From Anaeromyces robustus (lineage: Eukaryota; Neocallimastigomycota; Neocallimastigomycetes; Neocallimastigales; Neocallimastigaceae), in NCBI GenBank assembly GCA_002104895.1, contig MCFG01000465.1, positions 1-48,164 of the forward strand: a stretch of 48,164 nt of DNA, in the 5' to 3' direction. A model generated the notes under the pieces. It was not told the origin of the DNA, made no database searches, and saw only the letters and a program-made list of their open reading frames with translations. Shown piece after piece: positions 35,070-48,164 of the stretch. The translations under genes were made by a program, and so were the position numbers. Each line of letters opens with the position of its first letter. The stretch's first letter is position 1.

Positions 35070-37072
35070 TTATCTTAATGTTTTATTAGATATATTATTA
35101 TTAATATCATCTTCTTCATCATCTTCTGGTATATCAAAATCTTCCAAACTTTCCATTGGTATTCCTTGTTCATTTAATGTAATTAATGTCTTACTATCAT
35201 TTAATCTATTATCATTATCATAATTATTACTACCACTTTCATAACTACTTTCATTACTACTTTCATTATAATTAAATAATTTTCTATACTCTTTTCTTAA
35301 CCATTCTTCTCTCTTACTTTTCAATTCAAAAACATATAAAATAATTGTAGTTGATGAAAAAAATAAAATCCATAATAATATAACTATCAAGTTAATAACT
35401 GTAGTATGTTCTCCAACTTTCCAAAAAATAATTTTTAATTGACGTACTCCATAATACATAGGTAAAGCTCTACCAATTTTCCAAAATCCATATTGTAAGG
35501 AATGATCTAAAATACCATTACATGTTGTAATTTGTAATATCATAAATATGGTAACGGTTAAATAATACGCAATAAAAGGTAAAAGATGAATTAATGTATT
35601 ATTTACAGCTAATCCACAAAATGAAAAGAAATATACAAAAAAAAAATATGCAGGATAACCCTTTTCTACTTGAAGTTCACCACAAATATATTGAATAATT
35701 AAGACGACAAAAGTTATAAATAATGTCATTAAACCACAAACTAATATTTTTAAACATATCACTTTTAATATAGGATGTTTAGCATCCTTTTTTTCTAACC
35801 ATAAACTTTCAAAAGGAAAATAAAAATGAGTAATAATAGAAGCAGATATACTAGCAATCCAAATTAACATTAAAGTAACAAAAGTTGCAAAACTTTGACC
35901 ATATTTATCAACTGTATGTAAACTTGTTTCTTTATATTCTATACCTCGAATTAAAAATATTGGATTAAAGGATCCTTTATAATCAAATGATCTTGCTAAA
36001 TAAATATGAAAATTTTTTTGTAATCGTCGAAGAGCTTTTCTTATCATAGATACTGTTGTATATTGTCTTGTTTCATCTACAATAATTTCAACAGTAGCTT
36101 GAGAAAATGATTTACTTATCGAATTTAAATTTTGTATAACATCTATTGTAAATTTTTCGGGTATATAAAATGCTGCCCAATATTTAAATTTTTTAACATA
36201 TTCTACAGCATCTGCACGATTTCCATTCTTAAGCAAAAATTATTATGTATATATATAATCCGTTTTTCAAAAAATTTAAAATAAGATTTATAAATATTGA
36301 AAGCATTTTAAATAAATTATTATATATTATATGTGAAATATTATTTAATAATAATTGAATGATCGATTTATTTTAAAAAATTGATGAAAATGAAAGAAAT
36401 AAAAATATATGTGTAATATAATATATATTAAAAATAATATATATGATTATCGTATTTTTAAATTATCAAAATATATATTATTAGTTATTATAAAAAGATA
36501 TTGTGTATATTAAATATAAGATAAGATATTTTAATATTAAATAATTAAACAATAAAAAAAAGAAAAGAAAAGAATATATTATTATTATATAAACATATAT
36601 ATTTATATTTATTAATTAATAAAATATTTACAACAACTGTAAATCTTCCACCAGTTCCATCTAATCTAGAATAAAAATTTCCAATATTCATAGTTTCATT
36701 GAAACCTACCCGAGCACATGTATTACTATAGCATCCCTTATCACTATTCACAACAATATATTTCATACCTAATAATTTTTTTCCTGGGTTCCATAATCCT
36801 CCTATATATAGAAAACCAAAAATAAACGCAAATAATGAAATAATGATAATATAATAAATAAGAGCTTTCCAAGGAAAATACTTATGATTTTTTTTTTGAG
36901 ATTGATTTGTTGATAGGGAAGTTCCTCTTTTTCTATAATATTTATTATAAACTTCAAGATATGAAGAATCTGAAATTTTTGATGAATAAGATCTAGATTT
37001 TATAAAAAATGGATGTTCATAAATAATAGGATCTTCAGTATAAGATGATTTTTTCCGTAGTTCTCTTGTCAT
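35070..37072 (-). CDS. DUF3533/SNG1-like multi-pass membrane protein 2
   Basis: Two exons (37072-36632 and 36227-35070, intron 36228-36631) give 532 residues. The intron is phase 0 and sits at the same place as in gene 1, after the FxV(V/I) segment. First membrane helix at about 69-91, then GGLWNP and YIVVNSDKGC, then the NIGNFYSRLDG segment matching NIGNSYAELNS of gene 1. The C-terminal half has the same set of helices (FVTLMLIWIASISASIITHF; ILVCGLMTLFITFVVLII; AYFFFVYFFSFCGLAVNNTL). Unlike gene 1 it has a longer Ser/Lys-rich N-terminus and a 65-residue Ser/Asn/Asp/Glu tail ending in a strongly acidic run (EDDEEDD). It is a tandem paralogue in the same orientation. Its promoter region contains a 41-bp repeat (37208-37375). 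Function inferred from the family only. Confidence 0.85.
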
Positions 37073-37207
37073 ATTTTATTCTTTCTTATATATTGTTTTT
37101 TTTTTTTCTTTTGATATATATATAAATATATAAAAATTTTATAAAATTGAATTTTCTTTTTATTTAAACCTTTTTTCTTTAAATGAAAATGAAAAGAAAG
37201 AATTAAT

Positions 37208-37375
37208 TAATATTGAATATTTTTTTATCAATCTTTACTTTTTATTTTTTATTATTGAATATTTTTTGTCAATCTTTAATTTTTATTTTTTATTATTGAA
37301 TATTTTTTATCAATCTTTAATTTTTATTTTTTATTATTGAATATTTTTTATCAATCTTTAATTTTTATTTCTTAT
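37208..37375. repeat. 41-bp tandem repeat upstream of DUF3533 gene 2
   Basis: Four copies of ATTATTGAATATTTTTTATC-AATCTTTAATTTTTATTTTTT (41-42 bp), nearly identical, starting 135 nt upstream of the minus-strand start codon. Both DUF3533 paralogues thus have a short tandem array in the promoter, but with unrelated units. Confidence 0.9.
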
Positions 37376-38811
37376 TTTATATAACTTTAATCATTCATAT
37401 TATAGCAAATTAATAAAATTATTTTGTTTTATTTTTAATACTTTTTTTTTGTTTTCATTTTTATTCCAATTAATCATTAAATCTTTGTAACACACATCTT
37501 TTTTTCTTGTTTGTTGATGTTTTTTTTTTTTTATTGAATTTGATGATTAATATTTTTATTGAATATAATATTTTGTAATTTGCTATAATAATAAAAATAT
37601 AAAATTATATATTTTTTAATTTATTTTTTCTTTTTTTTTTTTTTTTTTTTTTTTTTATATATATTTTTTTTTTATTTTTTATTTTTTATTTTTTTTTTGA
37701 TTTATTAATATTTTTATTTTATGTATAAAAATATTCAAAAATAAAAGATAAATTTATAAAAATTGAAAAAATTATTATAAATTCAATAATTAATCTAAGA
37801 GTTAAAATAAAAAAATAGTTCATTGATTATAATATTTACTTTTTATTTTTTTATTTTTTTTTACTTTTATATTTTATGTTGAAAATAGTAAATCCTTTAT
37901 AATAATATTATACATTGAAAAAAATTTAGAAGAAAAAATATAATTAGTATTGAAATAATAAAAAAAATTATCAATCTTTTTTTATTTTGTTTTTTCTTTT
38001 TCTTTTTAACTTTTTTTTTTTTTTTTTTTTTTTTTAATTTTTAAAATTTATTATAAGGAAATTTTTAAAGTTTTCTGCTTCGGTTAATTTAATGTAATCA
38101 AACTTTTTTTTAAAAAAAAAAAAAAAAATGAAAAAATTAAAAATTTAAATTTTGATATTGAATAATAATAAAAAAAAAAAAAAAGAAATAATTATTAAAT
38201 ATATATATATATATAATATAGTATGATAATTAATTATTGATACTATTCATTTTATATTTAAAAGGAATTATCTATGTTGTATTATATAAGTTTTGTTTTA
38301 TTTAATATTAATCTATTTTATTTTTTATCTTTATTTTATTTTATTTACTTATTTCTGGAATTTTATTTATTGTATTTATTTAAAGAATATTATTTAATAA
38401 AATTTATGTAGTTTTTTAAATATGATGAATTAGAATTAATAAATTTTATTTTTTAGGAAAATAAATAATTTTATTTAAATAAAATATTAATTTATTATCA
38501 TTATCATATGTTTTTTTTATATTTTATTAAATATAATAATTATTAATATTATAAAAATAGATTATAAATATGGAATTTATTGGCTAATAGTAGTAAGCTT
38601 CTATATAAATGTCTTTCTGCTTTAAACTATCTAGATTAAACATAAAAGCAAGATGCTAAGCAATATTTATAATAATTTTTTTTTTTCAATTTTCATAAAA
38701 TTGTTTTTCTTTTTTTTTTTTTTTTTAGTTTCTTTTCTTTGTTAATATTAATATTTTTATTTTATATATGAAAATATTAAGTTGCAATAATAAAAAAATA
38801 AAACTATACTT

Positions 38812-38905
38812 TTTTTAATTTATTTTTTTTATTTTGCAACATATTGAATGATTAAATATGTTTTTAATTTATTTTTTTATTTTGCAACATATTTAATCAT
38901 TCAAT
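38812..38905. repeat. Direct repeat whose second copy is partly inverted
   Basis: The segment TTTTTAATTTATTTTTTT-ATTTTGCAAC occurs twice (about 38812-38840 and 38860-38888). After the first copy comes ATTGAATGATTAAATAT (38843-38859); after the second comes its exact reverse complement (38889-38905). The result is a 17-bp perfect inverted repeat with a 29-nt loop. Confidence 0.85.
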
Positions 38906-39648
38906 AAAAATATTTAAATCAATATTTTTTCTTTATATTTAAATAAAATGACATAAAATAAATAAATAAATAAATAATAATAAAAAAAACTCTTTAAAAA
39001 AAAAAAAAAAGAAAAGAAAAAGAAAGAAAAGAAAAGAAAAGAACTCTATGAATATAAAAAAAAAATTAAAATACAAGTGTTTTTTTTTTTTTTTTGAATA
39101 TTAGTTTATTATTCAAAATAAATATTAATATTTATATATATATATTTTAATATATAAAATGTAATTATATATATATATAATTATAATTATAATAAGTTTA
39201 TTTACTATTTACTAATAATTTTTTTTTTATTATTAATTTTGTAAAACTATCTAATTAACATTTTTTTTATACATTTTATACATATAATATTTTTATTTAT
39301 ATAATATGATATATATAAAAACTATTTCATTATTATTTTCTTGTATATGTTTTTTTTTTTTTTTTTTTTTTGTTTTAATATATTATTATTATATTTTTTT
39401 TCTATTTCTAATAACTAATAGATAAAAGAAAAATGAAAAAAAAAACTTTTTTTTCTATCTATTATATATATTTAGTATTTAATATTTATCTATTTAAATT
39501 ATACTATTGATTATTATGAATAATATTATTATTTTATTTATTGATTTATATATATATTTTTTATTGATTATTCTTTTTTTTTTCATTCTAATTCTAATTA
39601 TTATGATTATTATTTATAATTATTAATTTAATAAATTTTATTACTTAA

Positions 39649-39916
39649 TTATTTTTTTTGTAAAGTGTTTAAAATTGATACTAGGATCATTAGGATCAAT
39701 AATATTATCAAACATAAACATTTAATGATATTTGATATTATATTTGATTTTCTTTTACTTTTTTGATTTTCTATTTCATTATCATTTTCATTGGCTTCTT
39801 GATGATTTTCATAATCATCAACTCCTCTGTTAATATTTAATTTTACGATAATTCGGATCATTTTCAACTAAAAGATCTGGATTTTCTTGATCAGTTTCCA
39901 TATTATTATCTGGAGT
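39649..39916 (-). pseudogene. Small tail-anchored-protein gene, apparently frameshifted
   Basis: From 39901 an ATG opens ETDQENPDLLVENDPNYRKIKY and meets a stop at about 39835. In the next frame the sequence continues naturally (NRGVDDYENHQEANENDNEI) to an 83-residue-scale protein ending in a hydrophobic helix (CLCLIILLILMILVSIL) and NTLQKK. The arrangement is acidic head, basic KSKRKS, then a C-terminal membrane anchor. A one-base indel in an A-rich run, or an unrecognised splice, would join the two. Codon order looks genuine, but I cannot decide between a broken gene, a sequencing error and a missed intron. Family unknown. Confidence 0.4.
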
Positions 39917-40164
39917 ATAGAGACAACTTTTATTATTATTTTGATTTTAATAATAATATTATTATTATAATTATTTATTTATTTTTTTTTATTTATTTTA
40001 TATAATATATAATATATTATAATTAAGTAATAATTAGTTAATCAATAAAGTAAAATTAATGTTTTTTTTTTAAAAAATAATAAAAAAAATAAAGAAACAT
40101 ATAATTATTTTTTTTTATAATTACTGATGATAATGATAATAATTTATTTGTATTTTTTTTCTAT

Positions 40165-40237
40165 TTACTTAAACTCTGATTTATAATCTTGAGTTTGAGC
40201 AGTAGATGGATCATAAGCATAGAAATAAGTCTAAATA

Positions 40238-40269
<32 letters not shown>

Positions 40270-40433
40270 GATAACCAAATATAATAAAAATATATGTATA
40301 TAAATTATTATTTAAATATTAATAATAAAAAAATAATAATTTTATAAAATATATAATATTAATGTTATTATATTATGATATATTATACTATATTTTATAT
40401 AATATTATATTTATGGTAAAAAAAATTCAAAAA

Positions 40434-40472
<39 letters not shown>

Positions 40473-41066
40473 TTTACTTGATTTTGTAAATCCCATTTGT
40501 TTTGTCTTCTACTGAAGTAATATTGATTAACAGTTCTACTTTGCATTTTATCTAAAGTATTGGCATCAAATTGTTTAACAACTTCATCAGAATCAGTTAA
40601 AGTATGCTTATCACCAACAACAACTTCAGAATAAATAGTATAACTTCTCATATCATTAGCAATTAATCTCATCCATCCATGAACAGTTTCACCAGCATTA
40701 ACAGCCAATGGTTCTATTATTTAAATTTATAAAAATCATTTAAAATAACAAAAAAAAAAATTAAAAAATTAAAAATAAAAAATAAAAAATAATAAAAAAA
40801 ATAAAATAATTAAAATAATTAAAATAATTAATAGTTAATATAAAAAAAATTTTTTTTTTTTTAAATTTATTATTTATATACCTTTGAATAAGAATCTAAC
40901 TTGATGCCAGTGAGTACGTTCAGAATTTGGTGAAGTTGAAATATAATAACTTGGACAATTATTAGTTTTAACTGGTGGATCAAAGTTGATATTGAACCAA
41001 CCAGCAATACCTATTAATTATTTTATATTAATATATAAATATTTTTAAAAAAAAAATTATTATTAT

Positions 41067-41102
<36 letters not shown>

Positions 41103-41661
41103 ATTTATTAATTTATATATATTAAAAATAAACAAGTATAAATATAGTATATATTATTATTTTTTTTTAAAAAATAATTTATTTTTATTTTTATTTTTTT
41201 TTACCATGTATAATTCCAGTGTATGAAATCTTCCAATGGAATGGAATAGTAAAATCTACAATTTCTTCATTCTTAATGGTATAGAAATCAATCTTATAAG
41301 GTGTTGGAGCAGACATAACAGTTTTTGGGTCAAAGGCACCAACAACTGGCATAGCAAATAATTCATCCTTTGCAGCTTGACTTAATGGACTTAAATCAAC
41401 ACCATAGAAATTATTTTGTTCCCAGAATCTGACTATAATGATTATAATAATAATAATAATATTTAGAAAATTGTTTTTTAATTTTATTTTATTGTGTATT
41501 AATTAATAATATATAAATATATTATATATATTACCTTTAGTCATAGTTTGTGACCATAAACTAGCGTCAGTACACTAGTTAATATTAATTTATATCATTA
41601 TTATTTTAATAATAATTATTATAATAAATTAATATATTATATATTAGAATGTTATTTTAAC

Positions 41662-41692
<31 letters not shown>

Positions 41693-42904
41693 TAATCTTT
41701 ATATAATTATTATGTATTTTTACAGGAGCAAGGAAAATGGTTCCAGAAGATGGGAACATAGCACCTCCTGGTTTTAAATAATGATCTCTGGCATAAAGAT
41801 AAGATTCTAACATTCTTTCATGAACTAATAAAACACCAATTGGTTCTGAAATTAAAATATCAACTTTTGGTATTGGAAGATTTGGTGATTCAATTTTTGC
41901 TACATTTTTATTTTTTAATAAATATATGAAATATAAAAATAATTATAATATAATAAAGAAAAGCAATATTTTAATAAAAATATTAATAAATACAATAAAT
42001 ATTTCATTATATTTAAATAAAAAAATAAAATAAAATTAAGTATAAAAAATAAATATATATATTAATGATATATACATGTAATAACTTCCATTCTATCAGT
42101 TAACCATGAATTCTTTTCTGGGCAAGCTCTTAACAATTTTTTTATTCTTGATGACATATTACTAGCTTCTACAGCATAACTATAATATAAATTAATTTAT
42201 ATTCAAGTATAAAAATACATATATATAATATAAAGAAAATAATAAATAAATAAATAATATAAAAAATTTGAAGAATAAATAGAAAAAAAAAAAAAAAAAA
42301 AAGTAAAAATATTTATTAATTATTATATTATAGTATAAATATATATATAATTACACTTTTGAAGCACCAGCTTGAACAGCCATATATGAAAGAATACCAG
42401 AACCAGCACCAATATCACATACAGTTTTATCTTTAAAAAGTGAAGAATTTGATAAAATTGCAGAATTATAAGTTGAAGTTCTGATAGTATCTTCTAACAT
42501 ATTTTGCTAATAAGTTATGGTTTGTTTTTATATATAATTAGTAATAATAGAAAATTAAAAAGTTAAATTTTATATATATATAAAATTTAAAATTTAATAT
42601 ATCAATAAATTATAACAGTATATGTAATTTTCAGGAAACATTAATTAAATAAAAATTGATTTAAAAAATTTAAAAATAAACTACAGTTTAATAATATCAA
42701 TAGTAGCGTTATACATTTTTTTTTTTTTTTTCATATTTTTATTTTTTTATCAATTTATTTGATAATTATAATTTATATGTAGATATTTACTTGATGAGTA
42801 AATTGGGCATAATAATTAAAATAAGATGGATCTCTTTCAGCATCAGTTAAAGGTTTTCTAACATCTTCTTCATTATTTGAACTTGTATTCTTATCGACTT
42901 CCAT
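40165..42904 (-). CDS. CARM1: Type I protein arginine methyltransferase, CARM1/PRMT4-like
   Basis: Nine exons on the minus strand: 42904-42791, 42506-42355, 42179-42076, 41899-41724, 41574-41535, 41432-41205, 41010-40882, 40713-40478 and 40230-40165, giving 414 residues. The enzyme would transfer methyl from S-adenosylmethionine to arginine in proteins. Visible motifs: YFNYY (28-32) and Q-rich N-helix; motif [13 protein letters not shown] (67-78); YAVEAS (90-95); the double-E loop SEPIG (141-145) and HERMLE (150-155), with both catalytic Glu; and THW (304-306) in the beta-barrel. FYGVDLSPL and the order of segments match CARM1 rather than PRMT1. Only about 24 residues precede the core, so the PH-like N-terminal domain of animal CARM1 is absent, as is the long C-terminal activation region (about 20 residues after QNKWDLQNQ). 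The last exon boundary follows from TYFYAYDP; reading on instead would give VNY and a stop. Confidence 0.85.
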
Positions 42905-45127
<2,223 letters not shown>

Positions 45128-45911
45128 ATGAAATATTGGAATATATTTTCTTTATTCATTTATACTTTAATAGTAATAAATGTATCATGTGAAAATGATA
45201 AAAAAGATTCACCACCAGTAAAAATTTCAATACAAACTCCTTGGGACAATACACCCTTAATTTTAGAAGCCATGTAATATTTTTATTTTTTTTTTACTTT
45301 CAAATTTTAAAAGTTTGAAATGCTTAATAATAAGAAATATATACATATATTAATTAAAAAAATGAAAACAAAAACATATTAGAATTATTATTTACTTAAT
45401 ATTATTTGCTATTTCTTTTCTTCTATTCTTATTAATAAAAAATGCTTATTAAATTATTGAAATTATCTTTATATTTATAAAATTATTTAATTTTATAAAA
45501 CTTGTAAATATATATACTCATTTGGATAATAGTGAATTTATATCAAAAGAAAAGCCAGATGCATACTTTCCATTACTTTCAAAGGTTTCAAAAAAAGAAG
45601 ACTTACCTAAAACAACCTATGGTCAATATCAATATATTATGAAACTTCCAGAAATTTCAGAATTAAATATTGAACCTTTAATGAAATTATCTTTAAGTAT
45701 TCGTTCTGAAGCTCCACTTATTCAATCTTATTATCATTATTATAATGCTAGTGTTATCCCAAGTCATCAAACTGATTCAAATTTTGATACAAGTTGTCAA
45801 AATTGGTTAGATTGGTATGGTGTTCAATATTGTGATTTAGAAAACTTCAAAAAAGAAGCAAAAATTTCAACATTAAATGGAAAATATACTATGGAAAAAA
45901 GGTAAAATGTT

Positions 45912-45944
<33 letters not shown>

Positions 45945-48164
45945 GAATTAGAAATTCTATATAAATAATACAATTTGCACATAGATTTATAAAATTTATT
46001 ATATATTATAATTGAATATACCAATTTATTAAAATAATAATAAAAATATATTTATTTTTATGCATATTATATTTAAAATTTAATAATGTAATAAAAAATA
46101 TTTTGAACCATATAATAATAATAATTATAATAATAAAGTGACAAAAAAGCTCCATTACCTTTACCAATTGACCATATTAAAAAATCAGATAATGAAAATA
46201 GTCTTGTTATTTTCTATGGTGATATTTTTTCTAAAGATTTTAATACTTATTTAACTGAATTATTAAAAATTAATGAAGAAGCTGGTCTTTCCTTTATTAT
46301 TAGATACAAAAAATCATTAGATAAAGAATTTATCAATAATCCAATTACTATTTCTGGTTATGGTGTTGAAATGGCTATTAAAAATACTGAATATAAAGTT
46401 ATTGATGATAGAAAATTAAAAACTGATGGTTAGTAATAATTATAATTTTATATATTAAAAGTATTGGTATTCATAATATTATATATTATATTAATAATTT
46501 ATGATTAATAAATATACATAAAATATATGTTTGAATTATATACTATATATATATTTTTTTTTCCTTATATATAAATATTACATATATTCAGACCGTGAAA
46601 AGAATCAAAAAAGTAAAAAGAATATACCTAATATTCCAAGTAAAGAATTTGGTTTAGAAAAATTAAGTGAAACTTATCCAAAACTTAAAGATGAATTCAA
46701 TACATTTAATGATTTATTAAAACAACAAGAAATACCAGTATTAAAAAAATTATTGGCTAATCAAACAGAAGATCTTGGTACAAAAATTATTCAATATATT
46801 ACTACTAGTTCTAATCCACTTTATGTTTTAAGTCAATTATCTTCCAATTATCCAAAAATTAGTCATATTGTTAATCAAATGCCATTAATTGATGAATATA
46901 AAACTGAAAATAAAATTCTTCAAAATATTTTCTTTGCTGCTGATTATAACAGTCTATATATCAATGGTATTAACATTGATCCAAAAAATCTTAATCCATT
47001 TAGTGTTTTACGAGTTTTCAGTTCAGAAAATAAATATATTACAAAATTGAATTCTTTAGGATTTTCTAATAAAGAAGCTGTAAATCTTTTAAATAGTGTT
47101 AGTGAAGATAAAGAAGAAGGAAGAAAATCTGAAGTTGATTATTATGATGTTCGTGATGATGTTGTCTCATGGTGGAATGATTTAGAATCTGATAGTAGAT
47201 ATAAAAAATGGCCAAAGAATATTAAAGAAGTAAATAAAAAAAAAAAGAGAGAGAATATATATAATATTTTATAATATATATAATATATAATAATAATTTA
47301 ATAATAATAATAATTTTTTTTTTACTTTATTTTATTTTATTTTTCTTTATTTTATATTTTTCTTTTTTTTTTAAAAAAAAAAAGATTTTACAACCATTAT
47401 ATTATAGAGGCCAAATGCATCGTATTGCTAAAAATCTTTATAATACTTTATTTGCTTTAGATATTAGTAAAAATGGATGTCTTGAAGCTTTATCTGAAAT
47501 TTTTATGTTTGTTGAAAGGGGTATTCCAATTCGTTTTGGTATTGTACCAATTGTTGATGTTGAAAAAAAAACAGAAATTAGTAAGTAAATTTTTAGATTT
47601 ACTATAATGATTATTTTATAAAAAAAAAATAGTTTCTTTTTTTTTTTATTTTTTGTTTTAATAATAACCAATATTATTGTTATTATTATTTATAGATTCT
47701 GCAACTGGTATTATTTTTGAAGTATTTATGAAAGAATATTCAAAAAAAGCTGCAAAAACTTTCATTCTTAAACTTTTAGAAGTAATTTTTTAATATATAT
47801 GAATTATTAATTATATAATATATTATAATAATATAATATATATATTATAAATAAATAAATAAATAAATTAATTTTTAAAAATTGCAATAAATATTTATAT
47901 GAAATACTAATTTTTACTATTTTATAGTTAGCTGAAAAAGAAGATGTAAATGAAGATATATTAAAAAAATCAGTAGAAAGTATTCTTTCAGATTCTTCTC
48001 TTCAAGTTCTTAATAATAAATTAACTCTTGAAAATTATAATGATGTTATTGAATATGGTATTAAGAATTATTATGATGATCTTAAAAAGTTTTCTGAAAA
48101 ATTTTTACTTTCATCAGATAATCAAGCTCTTTACGTTAATGGTGCTTATTCAGAATTTTCAAAA
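45128..48164 (+). CDS. UGGT: UDP-glucose:glycoprotein glucosyltransferase, N-terminal part (runs off window)
   Basis: Seven exons are present: 45128-45273, 45533-45901, 46139-46428, 46592-47229, 47385-47580, 47696-47781 and 47928-48164 (open at the end), giving the first 654 residues of a protein that is usually about 1500. UGGT sits in the ER lumen and re-glucosylates misfolded N-glycoproteins so that they return to calnexin-type chaperones. Visible: signal peptide (1-21), the family start KISIQTPWDNTPLILEA, EFISKEKPDAYF, the Cys pair CQNWLDWYGVQYC, PLPIDHI, GYGVEMAIKNTEYKVIDD, ALYVNG-type repeats (YNSLYINGINID, NQALYVNGAYSE) and WWNDLESDSRYKKWP, all typical of the thioredoxin-like folding-sensor domains. 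The GT24 catalytic domain should lie beyond the window. The start of exon 2 is set by the frame across AT|T; open frames starting inside introns (for example 46531) are artefacts. Confidence 0.9.

Larger units (their letters stand above)
37073..39648. other. Intergenic DNA with tandem and inverted repeats
   Basis: This contains the 41-bp repeat, many poly-T tracts, a less A+T-rich patch (38575-38665) that I cannot identify, and an inverted repeat at 38843-38905. No gene is seen. Confidence 0.55.

Noticed and set aside
40466-40708. C-terminal end VNY followed by a stop in the methyltransferase
   Set aside because: Reading past GTAAAT enters an intron; splicing to 40230 continues with a sensible TYFYAYDP ending, and the upstream exon joins in frame.
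46531-46591. Hydrophobic N-terminal extension in front of UGGT exon 4
   Set aside because: It lies in the intron; the CAG at 46589-46591 is the acceptor and the frame joins exon 3 across GAT G|AC.

Overview
The window is extremely A+T-rich eukaryotic DNA: long poly-A/poly-T runs, ATTT and AAT microsatellites, genes split by short GT-AG introns, and Asn-rich proteins. A fungal DUF3533/SNG1-like pair, an intronless bacterial-type sugar O-acetyltransferase, leucine-rich-repeat membrane proteins and this base composition together fit an anaerobic gut fungus (Neocallimastigomycota) best. That assignment is an inference; Dictyostelium-like amoebae share the composition but fit the DUF3533 genes less well.

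Layout. 0-8 kb: one intact gene, a secreted Cys-rich protein (minus strand, 2141-2767), then repeats, a poly-A-tailed retroelement 3' end (about 5.4-5.6 kb) and two decayed coding remnants (6.7-7.7 kb). 8-12 kb: a tandem array of three units carrying a maltose/galactoside-type O-acetyltransferase: one intact copy (9988-10641), one with an internal deletion (8249-8595) and one reduced to its 3' end (about 11.74-11.93 kb). The copies also differ by a 50-bp minisatellite and an apparent 40-bp inversion. 14.5-24.6 kb: two tandem paralogous LRR receptor-like membrane proteins (976 and 758 residues as I splice them). Each LRR is one exon, all introns are phase 2, and the Asn-rich cytoplasmic tails share a PPSY motif. 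25.7-27.9 kb: a decayed non-LTR retrotransposon, a decayed coding remnant and a tRNA-Leu-like half. 28.6-37.1 kb: two DUF3533/SNG1-like membrane proteins on the minus strand, each with one intron at the same position, separated by 4.8 kb that includes a second retroelement 3' end. 39.6-42.9 kb: a possible small tail-anchored protein and a nine-exon arginine methyltransferase of the CARM1/PRMT4 type. 45.1 kb to the end: the first seven exons of UDP-glucose:glycoprotein glucosyltransferase, running off the window and divergent from the methyltransferase.

The genes do not form one pathway. UGGT (ER folding control), CARM1-like (protein arginine methylation) and the DUF3533 pair (membrane) look like ordinary cellular genes. 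The LRR pair and the acetyltransferase array are lineage-type accessory loci that have been duplicating and decaying. Exon boundaries were derived by hand from GT-AG sites, reading-frame continuity and paralogue comparison; no transcript data were available.
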